16,280 nucleotides of DNA from Thermoplasmatota archaeon. Lineage in GTDB: Archaea; Thermoplasmatota; E2; DHVEG-1. Positions within the stretch are counted from its first letter, which is position 1, and each line of letters begins with the position of its first letter. Where the stretch lies: contig JAUWIE010000133.1 of NCBI GenBank assembly GCA_030605515.1, positions 1-16,280 on the forward strand, in the 5' to 3' direction. A program made the position numbers and the translations under genes. Below are positions 5,548-13,055 of this stretch, one piece after another. A model generated the notes under the pieces. That model was not told where the DNA came from. It was given only the letters and a program-made list of their open reading frames with translations, and did not search any database.

Positions 5548-6852
5548 TTATGTTATATGGTTTCTCCCATAATATTTTGATATTGCATTTAAACAAAAAA
5601 GCACAATACACACCAATCCAAGAATTATTGGTCCCTTCGACCACACATAGGGGGAATAAAATACAATATATCTAAGTCCAAAAAATGATAAAGCAACCCA
5701 AGGAATTATATCTATTCTTGGTAAATAAACTGATAGCAGTTTATTTTTTACAGTCCATTCAAATCTTATAGATAATATGATTATGATGCCTAAAATTAAA
5801 AAAACAATGTTTAGATAGCATAATAACCAGAAAACTTCCTGTTCATTATTTCTTGTGAAATTAAAAAAAATCTTATTATCCTTTGTGGATATTGTTACTT
5901 TCCATTCTGACGTATTTTTAAGAGGTGTATCCTTCTTAATTTTATCTAAACTCTGTAGCAAATATCTAGTTTTATTATTATCTTTTGTAAATAACTCTAT
6001 ATAACCAGTTCTATCATCAAATGGGTAATCAAAATCATTACCTTTTACTTCGATGGGTACAACAAAGTGATAAATATTACTCTCTTCGGAAGCAGGATTA
6101 ACAGAAATTTTCTCCATATAAGACCCTTTTGGTGACGAAACGATTAATTCCCCTAGGTTTACATCTGATGTAAAATTAAGATTTAACTCCATATCAAATA
6201 CAAGTTCGCCTAGTTTAATGTTAGATAACTCGAAATCTAAATCCACTTCAATTTCAGGCTCCGTTGTTGATGCTGAGGCAGTTAATTGTATTCTATAAGC
6301 TGGTTTGAATATTCCAGAATATGTTCTTGAATAACTTTTAATATAGACATAAATTTTGGTTTCATCTCCAGGCTTTACATCTTTTCCAATTTCATATGTA
6401 TTATTAATAACATCTTCTGATATTAAGATATAATTCTCAGTTTGGCTAGAATTATGGTTTATTGCAAGTAACATTGAAACATCATTTTCGTCTGATTTTC
6501 CGATAGCAAGTTTTTGGTATTCTCCTGCTGTTGTATCTTGCTTTTCTAAAAACAAGCCCCCCTCAAAATCAATTATAAAATCTTCATATATCGTCCCAGT
6601 GTTGGAAATACCAATAGTAGCAACATATTGATAATCATCTGGATTAATCAATGGAAAACTAAAATTGGTACCATCAAATCCCCCTGAATAATTTAAATCA
6701 AGTGCTATGGTTCCATTGTAAATTATAAGTGAAAATGTATCAATTGTATGCCAACTACGGGAATCTACGACTTCTTTATTATTTATGCAACCATATAGTA
6801 ATCCTACACCAATCACCATCAAAGCGATTATTAATATTGGAATCTTTTTCAT
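5548..6852 (-). CDS. lipoprotein with external domain and three C-terminal membrane helices (DUF4436-like?)
   Basis: This 434-residue protein starts with a signal peptide (MKK, then a hydrophobic stretch) ending in the lipobox LLYGC, which puts the lipidated Cys at residue 22. Residues 25-340 are rich in strands and Asn/Ser/Thr and look like an extracellular beta domain. The segment around DFDYPFDDRTGYIELF (about 273-288) recalls the YPFD motif of DUF4436 proteins, which share this layout. A helix near 345-362 (FWLLCYLNIVFLILGIIIIL) is followed by two more near 380-400 and 405-425, with a short basic tail inside the cell. The family assignment is tentative and no function is known. The gene stands alone, with its start about 65 bases after a TATA-like sequence. 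It may be a surface-sensing or envelope protein. Confidence 0.7.
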   Translation of the reverse strand: MKKIPILIIALMVIGVGLLYGCINNKEVVDSRSWHTIDTFSLIIYNGTIALDLNYSGGFDGTNFSFPLINPDDYQYVATIGISNTGTIYEDFIIDFEGGLFLEKQDTTAGEYQKLAIGKSDENDVSMLLAINHNSSQTENYILISEDVINNTYEIGKDVKPGDETKIYVYIKSYSRTYSGIFKPAYRIQLTASASTTEPEIEVDLDFELSNIKLGELVFDMELNLNFTSDVNLGELIVSSPKGSYMEKISVNPASEESNIYHFVVPIEVKGNDFDYPFDDRTGYIELFTKDNNKTRYLLQSLDKIKKDTPLKNTSEWKVTISTKDNKIFFNFTRNNEQEVFWLLCYLNIVFLILGIIIILSIRFEWTVKNKLLSVYLPRIDIIPWVALSFFGLRYIVFYSPYVWSKGPIILGLVCIVLFCLNAISKYYGRNHIT

Positions 6853-6916
6853 TTCTTTTGCCTATACCATTCAAAACAATTTCATAACAGGTTTTTGTTC
6901 ATAAATGCTCCATTCT

Positions 6917-6928
6917 ATAAATAAATGC
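6917..6928 (-). promoter_or_regulatory. TATA-like sequence upstream of the lipoprotein gene
   Basis: The minus strand reads CATTTATTTATA here, 65-76 bases before the ATG at 6852. The nonamer ATAAATGCT occurs twice close by (6901-6909 and 6921-6929, plus strand), a possible direct-repeat binding site overlapping the promoter. Confidence 0.3.
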
Positions 6929-7003
6929 TAGTTTTTTAACAGTGTGTTCACATTATGGGTTCGGGGAAACCCTATATCTTCTGTATACATAGGAGTAACT
7001 ACA

Positions 7004-7054
7004 ATGCTGATAGTAGTACATATTGGAATGGAAGAAGTCATACTACTATACTAG
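7004..7054 (+). other. mini-ORF with a good ribosome binding site inside the 6853-7077 gap
   Basis: The 225-base gap between the lipoprotein gene and the gene at 7078 holds a 16-codon ORF (MLIVVHIGMEEVILLY) whose ATG is 8 bases after AGGAG (6991-6995). A 9-base inverted repeat (7010-7018 and 7041-7049) lies within it, so the ORF content is partly forced by the repeat. A GGGTT/AACCC stem sits at 6957-6972. It may be nothing more than regulatory DNA. Confidence 0.2.
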
Positions 7055-7077
7055 TAATAATCTATCATTTTACCACA

Positions 7078-7473
7078 TCAGAATATCGCTGTGAGAAATT
7101 CGTGTACTCTGCTGATTCCTTGATTTAACCAGTGACCAATTCCGCCGTGACTAATCATATACCACAGAGCAAGGGCAATTATCGTTAGTATCGTTGCATA
7201 GAGAATTGTTTTGAGTGAGCTGAATCTTTTAGTGTAATTGGAAACTTGAGTCATTGGTGGAATGTTATTATAAATGTTATTAACAACAGTAGGCGTACTC
7301 GATGTTGGTAATGTTGTTTGTTGAGTTTGTACTGATTGAGGCTGTGGTTGATTAATTTGTGGTTGATATTGTGTTGTTCCTTGAGGCTGAGCATGCTTTT
7401 TATGAGTTACATTGTAAATATCCCTACGTAGTTTCTGAAGACCTGCGGCTGATGCTCCTGTGAACTTAAACAT
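7078..7473 (-). CDS. hypothetical one-helix membrane protein with Gln/Pro-rich linker
   Basis: This 131-residue protein has three parts. A basic N-terminus (FKFTGASAAGLQKLRRDIYN) is followed by a low-complexity Gln/Pro/Thr/Ser linker (about 28-62). Then come a PTVVNNIYNNIPPMTQ segment and a single hydrophobic helix at about 87-107, with a short amphipathic tail. The linker suggests a flexible tether between a small N-terminal module and the membrane. No family is recognised. The promoter is clear: a CTTTATATA box lies about 35 bases before the ATG, giving a leader of only a few bases. It is divergent from the small membrane peptide at 7582. Confidence 0.6.
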   Translation of the reverse strand: MFKFTGASAAGLQKLRRDIYNVTHKKHAQPQGTTQYQPQINQPQPQSVQTQQTTLPTSSTPTVVNNIYNNIPPMTQVSNYTKRFSSLKTILYATILTIIALALWYMISHGGIGHWLNQGISRVHEFLTAIF

Positions 7474-7504
7474 TTTTTATCACTAAATGACCTGCTTTCA
7501 TCCT

Positions 7505-7513
7505 ATATAAAGT
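7505..7513 (-). promoter_or_regulatory. TATA box for the gene starting at 7473
   Basis: CTTTATATA on the minus strand is centred about 35 bases upstream of the ATG at 7473, so transcription should start a few bases before it. Confidence 0.45.
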
Positions 7514-7581
7514 CTGCTCGAAAATTAGGCAGTTTTTGATAAAAAATGATAAAACATTAAAAATGATTATAGCGCGTCATT

Positions 7582-7746
7582 ATGAGAAATATAACGTACA
7601 TTCTTGGTGTTATTGCAGGATTTTTCATATTTGGAGGTATAGGTTTGATTGCAAAAGGACATCAATTAGAAGGGGGAATCACTTTAGTTATTGGTTTGCT
7701 TAATCTGATTCAGTTCTCACGTTTTATGAGAGCCAATATAAAATAA
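7582..7746 (+). CDS. 54-residue membrane peptide, two helices
   Basis: An ATG at 7582 opens a 54-codon frame ending at TAA 7744-7746. It reads as two hydrophobic, Gly-rich helices (about residues 4-23 and 30-44) joined by a short KGHQLEGG turn and ending with a basic tail (RFMRANIK). This hairpin layout is that of many tiny archaeal membrane proteins; no function can be named. It lies 63 bases upstream of the radical SAM gene on the same strand, so a role with that cassette, such as self-protection or export, is conceivable. A separate TATA box before the radical SAM gene argues for separate transcription. Confidence 0.55.
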   Translation: MRNITYILGVIAGFFIFGGIGLIAKGHQLEGGITLVIGLLNLIQFSRFMRANIK

Positions 7747-7767
7747 TAATCCATTCATAGAATAAGA

Positions 7768-7784
7768 TTTTATATACTATATAT
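7768..7784 (+). promoter_or_regulatory. TATA region for the radical SAM/peptide operon
   Basis: A TTTATATACTATATATG stretch covers two possible TATA boxes. Either would start transcription at about 7797-7808, which is after the ATG at 7783 and just before the in-frame ATG at 7810. This decides the choice of start for the radical SAM gene. Confidence 0.45.
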
Positions 7785-7809
7785 GTTTGCCCTTGAACAG
7801 AGTGGAATT

Positions 7810-9117
7810 ATGATTGTAAAAAATGAGGAAATATTTTTTATACCATTTTCTGAGGATGATAAACGCTCTATTTTATATGCACCACTTCGTAGTAAATTAC
7901 TATTAGTGTCTAAAAAAGTTGAGAATAATATTTTAAGTGGTGAATTAGATTTTTTCAAAGAAAAAATATTACCATCCTTGAGAAAGAATAAATTGATTCA
8001 AGTTGAAGATATAAAAAGGGCAATTGAGAATATTTCACCTGAGTTAGCAATTGCTATAACTGATAAATGTAATCTAAAATGTCTATATTGTCATGCAAAT
8101 GCAAACTCTCCACAAAAAAATAAGACAATTAGTTGGACAACTCTTCAAAAGATGATTGATTTATATTTTAAAGATAAATTTAAAGAGAGTAGTAAAGAGT
8201 TATTTGTTAGTTTTGCTGGAGGAGGGGAACCAACTATAGAACCTAAATTAATGGAAAAAACCTTGGAATATATTAAGGATATTTCAAAAGAAAAGAAAAT
8301 TAAAATAAAACGTTCTATGGCAACAAATGCATATTTTAGTGAAAAAATTGCTAAATTCGTTGACAAGAATTTTACAGATATCTCAATATCATTGGATGGA
8401 CCTGAATTTATTCAACTTAGACATCGCCCTCCGATAAAACATGATGATAATTATTTTAAAATTGTCATGAAAAATGCTAAATTCTTTTTTAAAAGTAATA
8501 ATATCAATTCTGCTTTTAGAGCAACAGTCTCAAATTTTAGTTTAAAACATATGAAAGAAATACTAGATTTTTATATGATTGAATTTCCAGGATGTACCCT
8601 TGGTTTGGAAGCATTGAATCCATTTGGACGTGGTCGAAATTGTAAATCAATAACAACACCAAATAGAAAAGAATTCACACAAGCACTTGGTGAAGCAATA
8701 GATTACGTTGGTGATAGAATTTATATATCAAATGCAGGGATAGGAAAATTTGATACAATTAGAATATATTTTTGTATGGCAGTTGGTGCGATAAGTTGGA
8801 ATATTACTCCAGATGGTAAATTATGGTGCTGTACAAGAGATAACGCACCAGAATATTTTTGTTATGGAACATTTGATGAGATAAAAAATGAAATTATTTA
8901 TGATAACGAAAAAATTAATCAAATAAAAAATACAAATGTACTTAATTTCAATGAATGTAGAGATTGTTTCATGAAATACAATTGTGCTGGAGATTGCCCT
9001 GATTTAAGAGTTGCTAATCTAGTTGATTGCGATTCAAATAAAAAGTTAGGAGAAAAATTTTTTAATCAGATTTTATTACAGAAAGGTGGTTATTATGAAA
9101 GATATAACAAATATTGA
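7810..9117 (+). CDS. radical SAM/SPASM peptide-modifying enzyme
   Basis: This 435-residue enzyme should bind a SAM-cleaving [4Fe-4S] cluster through CNLKCLYC (Cys87, 91, 94), followed by the AGGGEPT motif (136-142) that contacts SAM. A C-terminal SPASM domain is canonical: Cys322-x13-Gly-x4-Cys341, then Cys383-x2-Cys386-x5-Cys392-x3-Cys396 and Cys407, enough for two auxiliary clusters. Such enzymes install thioether, C-C or similar links in ribosomal peptides. The first 75 residues (IFFIPF, ILYAPLRSKLLLV) form a strand-rich domain that may bind the substrate leader. The TATA position favours the ATG at 7810 over the in-frame ATG at 7783. The last 23 bases overlap a small Cys-rich peptide gene, its probable substrate. 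The gene is visibly richer in A and T than its neighbours. The exact chemistry cannot be told from sequence. Confidence 0.9.
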   Translation: MIVKNEEIFFIPFSEDDKRSILYAPLRSKLLLVSKKVENNILSGELDFFKEKILPSLRKNKLIQVEDIKRAIENISPELAIAITDKCNLKCLYCHANANSPQKNKTISWTTLQKMIDLYFKDKFKESSKELFVSFAGGGEPTIEPKLMEKTLEYIKDISKEKKIKIKRSMATNAYFSEKIAKFVDKNFTDISISLDGPEFIQLRHRPPIKHDDNYFKIVMKNAKFFFKSNNINSAFRATVSNFSLKHMKEILDFYMIEFPGCTLGLEALNPFGRGRNCKSITTPNRKEFTQALGEAIDYVGDRIYISNAGIGKFDTIRIYFCMAVGAISWNITPDGKLWCCTRDNAPEYFCYGTFDEIKNEIIYDNEKINQIKNTNVLNFNECRDCFMKYNCAGDCPDLRVANLVDCDSNKKLGEKFFNQILLQKGGYYERYNKY

Positions 9118-9700
9118 GGGAGTAGAGGAAATATATAAGGATATTGATTTGAATTATAAAAATGAGTTTTTTGATAATGGTTTTGGTATGGATTGTAAGA
9201 GAATAGCACATTGTTCTTGTGATTGTGATAGATGTGGACTCAATATATTTTATGCCTAATCCAAAATGAGATTGTTGTATTGTTGTCCATAAAGAGATAT
9301 TTGGATGTACATCAGAATCTCTTTCAACCGTATGAATATGATGTGTGCGTCTTCCATCGGAATCACGTTTTATAAACCAAGCATAATACGGCGGTTGATT
9401 ACCAATAGTGGGACGCCAGAAGTAATCATACCCTTCAGATTCTAGGATAGGAACAATTTGTTTCTTAGTTTCGTCTAAGCTGCTAACCTCAACTAAAATA
9501 TCAATAATTGGTTTTGCTGACAATCCAGGTATCGCAGTACTTCCAAAGTGTTCAATCCTTTTGACTAACGATTTTGGTAATTTACTCTGAAAAAAAGCCG
9601 CTTCTTTTTCAAATAAACTGGGCCACTCTGGATTATAAGGGCCTATCGCTATTTCCTCACGAATTGCTGTTTTAATGCGTTGTTTTAAATTTTTTTTCAT
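9062..9700 (-). CDS. GrpB-family nucleotidyltransferase-fold protein with a lost C-terminus (likely pseudogene)
   Basis: GrpB/UPF0157 proteins have a nucleotidyltransferase fold and poorly defined roles. The first 130 residues match well: GPYNPEWPSLFEKE (20-33), HFGSTAIPGLSAKPIIDI (51-68, the nucleotidyltransferase-like motif) and GRRTHHIHTVERDSD (116-130). After that, near 9310, similarity ends. The family normally continues with W-x3-L-x-FRDYL and a helical tail of about 45 residues; here the frame runs on for 82 residues antisense to the peptide and radical SAM genes and gives an Ile/Thr-rich unlike sequence. One other frame just after the break reads TSKYLFMD, faintly like the missing motif, so a frameshift may precede the junction. 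The gene was probably truncated when the radical SAM cassette arrived. AAAGAGAGAG before the ATG may serve as a ribosome binding site. Confidence 0.7.
   Translation of the reverse strand: MKKNLKQRIKTAIREEIAIGPYNPEWPSLFEKEAAFFQSKLPKSLVKRIEHFGSTAIPGLSAKPIIDILVEVSSLDETKKQIVPILESEGYDYFWRPTIGNQPPYYAWFIKRDSDGRRTHHIHTVERDSDVHPNISLWTTIQQSHFGLGIKYIESTSITITRTMCYSLTIHTKTIIKKLIFIIQINILIYFLYSLNICYIFHNNHLSVIKSD
9095..9259 (+). CDS. Cys-rich RiPP precursor peptide (candidate)
   Basis: This 54-residue peptide starts at an ATG inside the last codons of the radical SAM gene, with AGGTGGT at 9084-9090 as a strong ribosome binding site, and ends at TAA 9257-9259. Residues 1-33 are acidic and free of Cys, like a leader (EGVEEIYKDIDLNY). 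Residues 34-54 form a core with five Cys: CKRIAHCSCDCDRC (34-47), then GLNIFYA. Asp, Ser and His sit between the Cys, offering acceptor positions for thioether links as in sactipeptides and ranthipeptides. Overlap with a SPASM maturase is the standard precursor-enzyme layout. Five Cys do not fit the six-Cys SCIFF family. The alternative is a small metal-binding protein, since C-S-C-D-C could bind a metal. The opposite strand is open as the tail of the GrpB-like frame. Confidence 0.7.
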   Translation: MKDITNIEGVEEIYKDIDLNYKNEFFDNGFGMDCKRIAHCSCDCDRCGLNIFYA

Positions 9701-9784
9701 ATAAGTCTCTCTCTTTTAATTATCTAACATTACGGTGAAATAGCTAATTGGGAAAGTTAGCGAGAGTCGATGATGATGAATTTT

Positions 9785-10342
9785 TTATAGATATTTGTCT
9801 ATTGAACGTTGGTTTGAAATATTAGTTATTTTTACAATTTTATATCCATATTCTAACCCTTTTTGTGTCCAATCTTGACCTGCTTTTCTTGAAGTAACAA
9901 AACCATATAAATTTTTCAGATAGTGACGTTTCATCTTAAATGGTACTTTTTCTTTCAAACTTAAAAAATCAATGATTTCCAGGTCGTTTTTACCTTGAGC
10001 TCTCATTTTTCTTGTAATTTTGATTATTTCATTCTGTGAGTAACTGGACTCTCTGAATATATCAACTACACCTTGAATCTCACAACCCTGACCGCTATGG
10101 TGAATAAGATTGCACATCGGACAGATTGTCTCAAGGTTAGCTTCTTCATTATTAGCAGGATTCCCATCAACATGATGAACTATTTGCCATTTTTCTGCTA
10201 TAAATCCACAATACTGACAAGTGTAATTATCTCTTTTCAAAATATTTAGCCGTAATTCTCTCCAATCTTCACTTATCATTTTTTTATGGATATCATTTCT
10301 CCAATTTTTTGAATTCGAAAAAGAGAGACATAACTTTTTCAT
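9785..10342 (-). CDS. HNH endonuclease
   Basis: This 185-residue protein carries a complete zinc-bound HNH fold. WRELRLNILKRDNYTCQYCG (27-46) holds the first Cys pair (42, 45); IVHHVDGNPANN (54-65) holds the catalytic His pair; and NLETICPMCNLIHH (69-82) holds the second Cys pair (74, 77) and the final His. Residues 100-150 look helical and basic and may be the DNA-contacting part (IIKITRKMRAQGKNDLEIIDFL, helix-turn-helix-like). Free-standing HNH proteins of this kind occur as homing or defence nucleases; there is no methylase partner here. A TATA-like GTTAAAATA about 30 bases before the ATG fits a nearly leaderless transcript. It is co-oriented with the GrpB-like gene, with 84 bases between. 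Confidence 0.85.
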   Translation of the reverse strand: MKKLCLSFSNSKNWRNDIHKKMISEDWRELRLNILKRDNYTCQYCGFIAEKWQIVHHVDGNPANNEEANLETICPMCNLIHHSGQGCEIQGVVDIFRESSYSQNEIIKITRKMRAQGKNDLEIIDFLSLKEKVPFKMKRHYLKNLYGFVTSRKAGQDWTQKGLEYGYKIVKITNISNQRSIDKYL

Positions 10343-10408
10343 AATATCTTCATCTATAACATGTCATTCTATTTTAACGTGATTTCCAAATAATATACAT
10401 CAACATGT

Positions 10409-10879
10409 CTACTTCTTTTTAATAGGTACTTGAACGGTAGCATAGATTATTGTTTCATTGCCGACAACCTTTGGTTTCTTTGTACATACTTCCATTGATG
10501 GGCCTGCCCATTCGTAACCATTTTCTTCTATCCATTCACCAAGCTTCCCATAGGTTTCTTTATATTGACTTGATGGTCCTTTGTGTTTGATAACTGCAAC
10601 TTCCATCGAAGGAAGTTCTTTAATTTTAATTTCTTTATCAGGAGCTGTTGTTCCTTTAATTGGAATACCTATCTCACTTCTACATTCTGCTGGAGGTTTC
10701 TCTTCTGGATTATCATGATATAAACTTATCATTTTAAAACCAGGCCTTACCTTCTTTTCCTTCGCCCATGCATACAACCGAGGGATATATTCATCAAAGG
10801 GGATTTCTCCATAAACACCTACATGCTCGATGTATGCTAATTGTATTGGCTTTGTTTTTTCCACTTTTATCTTATCCAT
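10409..10879 (-). CDS. GyrI-like small-molecule-binding protein
   Basis: This 156-residue protein is a stand-alone GyrI-like (AraC effector-binding) domain. It shows the duplicated half-barrel layout: PIQLAYIEHVGVYGEIP (12-28) in the first half and SMEVAVIKHKGPSSQYKETYGKLGEWIEENGYEWAGPSMEVC in the second, followed by the typical closing strand TIIYATVQVPI. In this family a conserved Glu in the pocket contacts hydrophobic or cationic ligands; Glu131 or so in SMEVC is the likely equivalent. It lacks any DNA-binding domain, so it may be a ligand-binding or hydrolytic member instead of a regulator. AGGTGA 5 bases before the ATG and a TATA box further up support the start. Confidence 0.85.
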   Translation of the reverse strand: MDKIKVEKTKPIQLAYIEHVGVYGEIPFDEYIPRLYAWAKEKKVRPGFKMISLYHDNPEEKPPAECRSEIGIPIKGTTAPDKEIKIKELPSMEVAVIKHKGPSSQYKETYGKLGEWIEENGYEWAGPSMEVCTKKPKVVGNETIIYATVQVPIKKK

Positions 10880-10883
10880 ATTG

Positions 10884-10889
10884 TCACCT
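10884..10889 (-). promoter_or_regulatory. ribosome binding site of the GyrI-like gene
   Basis: AGGTGA reads toward the ATG at 10879 with a gap of a few bases. It is one of the clearer Shine-Dalgarno sites in the window, in contrast to the leaderless genes on the left. Confidence 0.5.
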
Positions 10890-10922
10890 TTATTGTATCT
10901 TGAAGAATGATAAGGTTTTTTG

Positions 10923-10930
10923 TTTATATA
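10923..10930 (-). promoter_or_regulatory. TATA box of the GyrI-like gene
   Basis: TATATAAA on the minus strand lies about 47 bases before the ATG, predicting a leader of about 20 bases that contains the AGGTGA site. The rest of the 10880-11150 gap holds the divergent promoter of the DUF262 gene and no gene. Confidence 0.5.
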
Positions 10931-11081
10931 CTTGATTATGTGCTAGATAAAAGTATTGCTTATATTTCATCTGGGTTAAAGACTGTATATACGAGATAAT
11001 TGACTATTTACTACATCATCCATTACGCTTGCGCTAATATAATTGTTTTCTGCTGCATCGTTGATTTAAAGGATGGAACGC

Positions 11082-11089
11082 TATAAATA
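11082..11089 (+). promoter_or_regulatory. TATA box of the DUF262 gene
   Basis: TATAAATA is centred about 65 bases before the ATG at 11151, predicting a start of transcription near 11112 and a leader of about 40 bases. Confidence 0.5.
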
Positions 11090-11150
11090 ATAATACTTTG
11101 GGCGAAATTTTAAAAAACAGATATCTTATCATCTATTGGGAAGTTTAATT

Positions 11151-12911
11151 ATGGAAGTTAAAGACTCCGCATTTCAAACTCCAATAACCATAGGAGAAGC
11201 AATTGAATCAATACATAGAAAAAAATACCTTTTACCAGCTATTCAAAGAGAATTTGTCTGGTCACCAGAACAAATCGTAAAAATATTTGATTCATTAATG
11301 AGAGACTACCCCATTGGCTCATTTCTGTTTTGGGATGTTGATAACGAGCAAATTAATAATTTTCAATTTTATGAATTCATAACTAATTTTCACGAAAGAG
11401 ATAACACACACAACCCAAAAGCAGATATTAAAGGTGAAGAAAACATAACTGCTATACTGGATGGACAGCAAAGATTAACTGCTCTATATCTTGCAATGAA
11501 AGGAACCTATGCATATAAAACACCCTGGAAACGATGGGATAACGATGAAGCCTTCCCAAAAAGAAAACTCTATCTTAACCTTTTATCTGAATCAGAAGAA
11601 TTTGGTTCCCTCTATGATTTCAAATTTTTAACTGAAGATGAAACTTCTGAAAATGACGACAACAATTTTTGGTTTGAAGTAGGAAAAATACTAGATTTAC
11701 AAGATGAATATGAAGTAAATAACTACCTGATTGCAAATAATTTGATGTCACATCCAAATAAAGAGAAGGCACAATTCGCTAACAAGACGTTATTCAAATT
11801 GCATTCGCTGATACATAAAAACAGAATTATCAACTACTACCTTGAAAAATCTCAAAAACTCGATAAGGTCCTTAATATTTTTATACGTGTAAACAGTGGA
11901 GGAACTCAATTAAGTTATTCAGATTTACTGCTTTCTATTGCCACAGCCCAATGGCAGACAAAAGACGCACGGGCGGAAATCACCTCTTTTGTAGATGAAA
12001 TAAACAGAATTGGAGAAGGATTTGATTTTGACAAGGATTTTGTTCTGAAAAGCTGTTTAGTACTGTCTGATTTAACTGAAATCGCTTTTAAAGTTGATAA
12101 TTTCAATTCAGAAAATATGAAGAAAATCGAAGATAGATGGGAAGACATAAACAAGGCAATTAAACTCTCGGTTGAACTTGTTTCCAGTTTTGGTTATAAC
12201 TATCAAAATCTTACTTCAGCTAATGCTTTAATTCCAGTTGCATACTATATTCTCAAAGAAGGAAATCCTGAAAGTTTTATTCAATCTGTTAATTTTAAAG
12301 ATGACAGAAACAACATTAAAAAATGGTTCACTCTTTCGTTGATAAAGAGAGTGTTTAGTGGTCAGCCAGATAATGTATTAAGACCAACTCGAAATATAAT
12401 ACAAGAAAAATCCGAAACATTTCCATTAACTGTAATAATAGATAAATTCAAAGGCACTAACAAATCACTAGTGTTTACAGAGGACGATATTGACAGTCTG
12501 CTCTATTACAAATATGGACAATCCCATACATTCTCAGTTCTTTCTTTATTGTATCCGACATTAGATTTGAGAAATAGATTTCATCAGGACCATATTTTTC
12601 CAAAAAGCTTTTTCACAAAATCAAAGTTGAATAAAAAGGGCGTCAATGAAGATAAACAAGAATTTTTCTTGGATAATTACAACTTCATTGGAAATCTTCA
12701 AATGCTTGAAGGTATTCCTAACGAAGAAAAATCATACAAAGATTTTAATGAATGGTTAGAACAGATATTTACAAGTGAGCAAGAAAAAAAGGATTACATG
12801 AAAAAACACTATATTCCACAGGATATATCGCTAGAGTTTGATAATTTTGATAAATTTATTGAAGAAAGGAATACGTTGATTAAGTCGAGATTTAATGAAA
12901 TACTGACATGA
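11151..12911 (+). CDS. DUF262/DUF1524 single-chain nuclease (GmrSD-like)
   Basis: This 586-residue protein joins two domains known from GmrSD modification-dependent restriction and related defence proteins. The N-terminal DUF262 (ParB/Srx-like, nucleotide-using) has LLPAIQREFVWSPEQI (27-42) and the hallmark DGQQRLTALY (104-113), followed by the NIFIRVNSGGTQLSYSDLL motif. The C-terminal DUF1524 HNH part has FHQDHIFPKSFF (about 477-488), with His481 the likely catalytic His, and then FIGNLQMLEGIPNEEK. Length is in the normal range for the fused form. Such proteins cut foreign DNA, often DNA with modified bases, driven by nucleotide hydrolysis. I prefer ATG 11151 to an in-frame TTG at 11136. A gene for a four-helix membrane protein follows 12 bases downstream. 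No DNA-modifying partner is seen, so what it senses is unknown. Confidence 0.9.
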   Translation: MEVKDSAFQTPITIGEAIESIHRKKYLLPAIQREFVWSPEQIVKIFDSLMRDYPIGSFLFWDVDNEQINNFQFYEFITNFHERDNTHNPKADIKGEENITAILDGQQRLTALYLAMKGTYAYKTPWKRWDNDEAFPKRKLYLNLLSESEEFGSLYDFKFLTEDETSENDDNNFWFEVGKILDLQDEYEVNNYLIANNLMSHPNKEKAQFANKTLFKLHSLIHKNRIINYYLEKSQKLDKVLNIFIRVNSGGTQLSYSDLLLSIATAQWQTKDARAEITSFVDEINRIGEGFDFDKDFVLKSCLVLSDLTEIAFKVDNFNSENMKKIEDRWEDINKAIKLSVELVSSFGYNYQNLTSANALIPVAYYILKEGNPESFIQSVNFKDDRNNIKKWFTLSLIKRVFSGQPDNVLRPTRNIIQEKSETFPLTVIIDKFKGTNKSLVFTEDDIDSLLYYKYGQSHTFSVLSLLYPTLDLRNRFHQDHIFPKSFFTKSKLNKKGVNEDKQEFFLDNYNFIGNLQMLEGIPNEEKSYKDFNEWLEQIFTSEQEKKDYMKKHYIPQDISLEFDNFDKFIEERNTLIKSRFNEILT

Positions 12912-12923
12912 GGTCGTTGAAAA

Positions 12924-13055
12924 ATGAAAATTCCAGATACTTCAGGAATAAATATTATAGGCGCTTGAGGTGAACAAACGAAGCACGAACCTATTTTCAA
13001 GAATAATGTTGATTTAAAAGATGAAACCATCAGTATTGACAGAGAGAAAAAACAG
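12924..13055 (+). other. N-terminal part of the next gene, cut by an in-frame TGA
   Basis: An ATG at 12924, with GAGGT just upstream (12910-12914), opens a frame (MKIPDTSGINIIGA) that meets TGA at 12966-12968. The same frame then continues with no further stop for 29 codons (starting GEQTKHEPIF) into the body of the membrane protein at 13056. The ATG position, 12 bases after the nuclease stop, is the natural start for that gene. This looks like a point nonsense change, a sequencing error or readthrough. Confidence 0.5.

Noticed and set aside
9095..9259. Peptide as a six-Cys SCIFF precursor
   Set aside because: It has only five Cys, and the spacing and leader do not fit that family.
12966..12968. 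TGA as a selenocysteine codon
   Set aside because: No selenoprotein family is matched, no Cys-type redox motif surrounds it, and no clear SECIS-like structure was seen nearby; a nonsense change is simpler.
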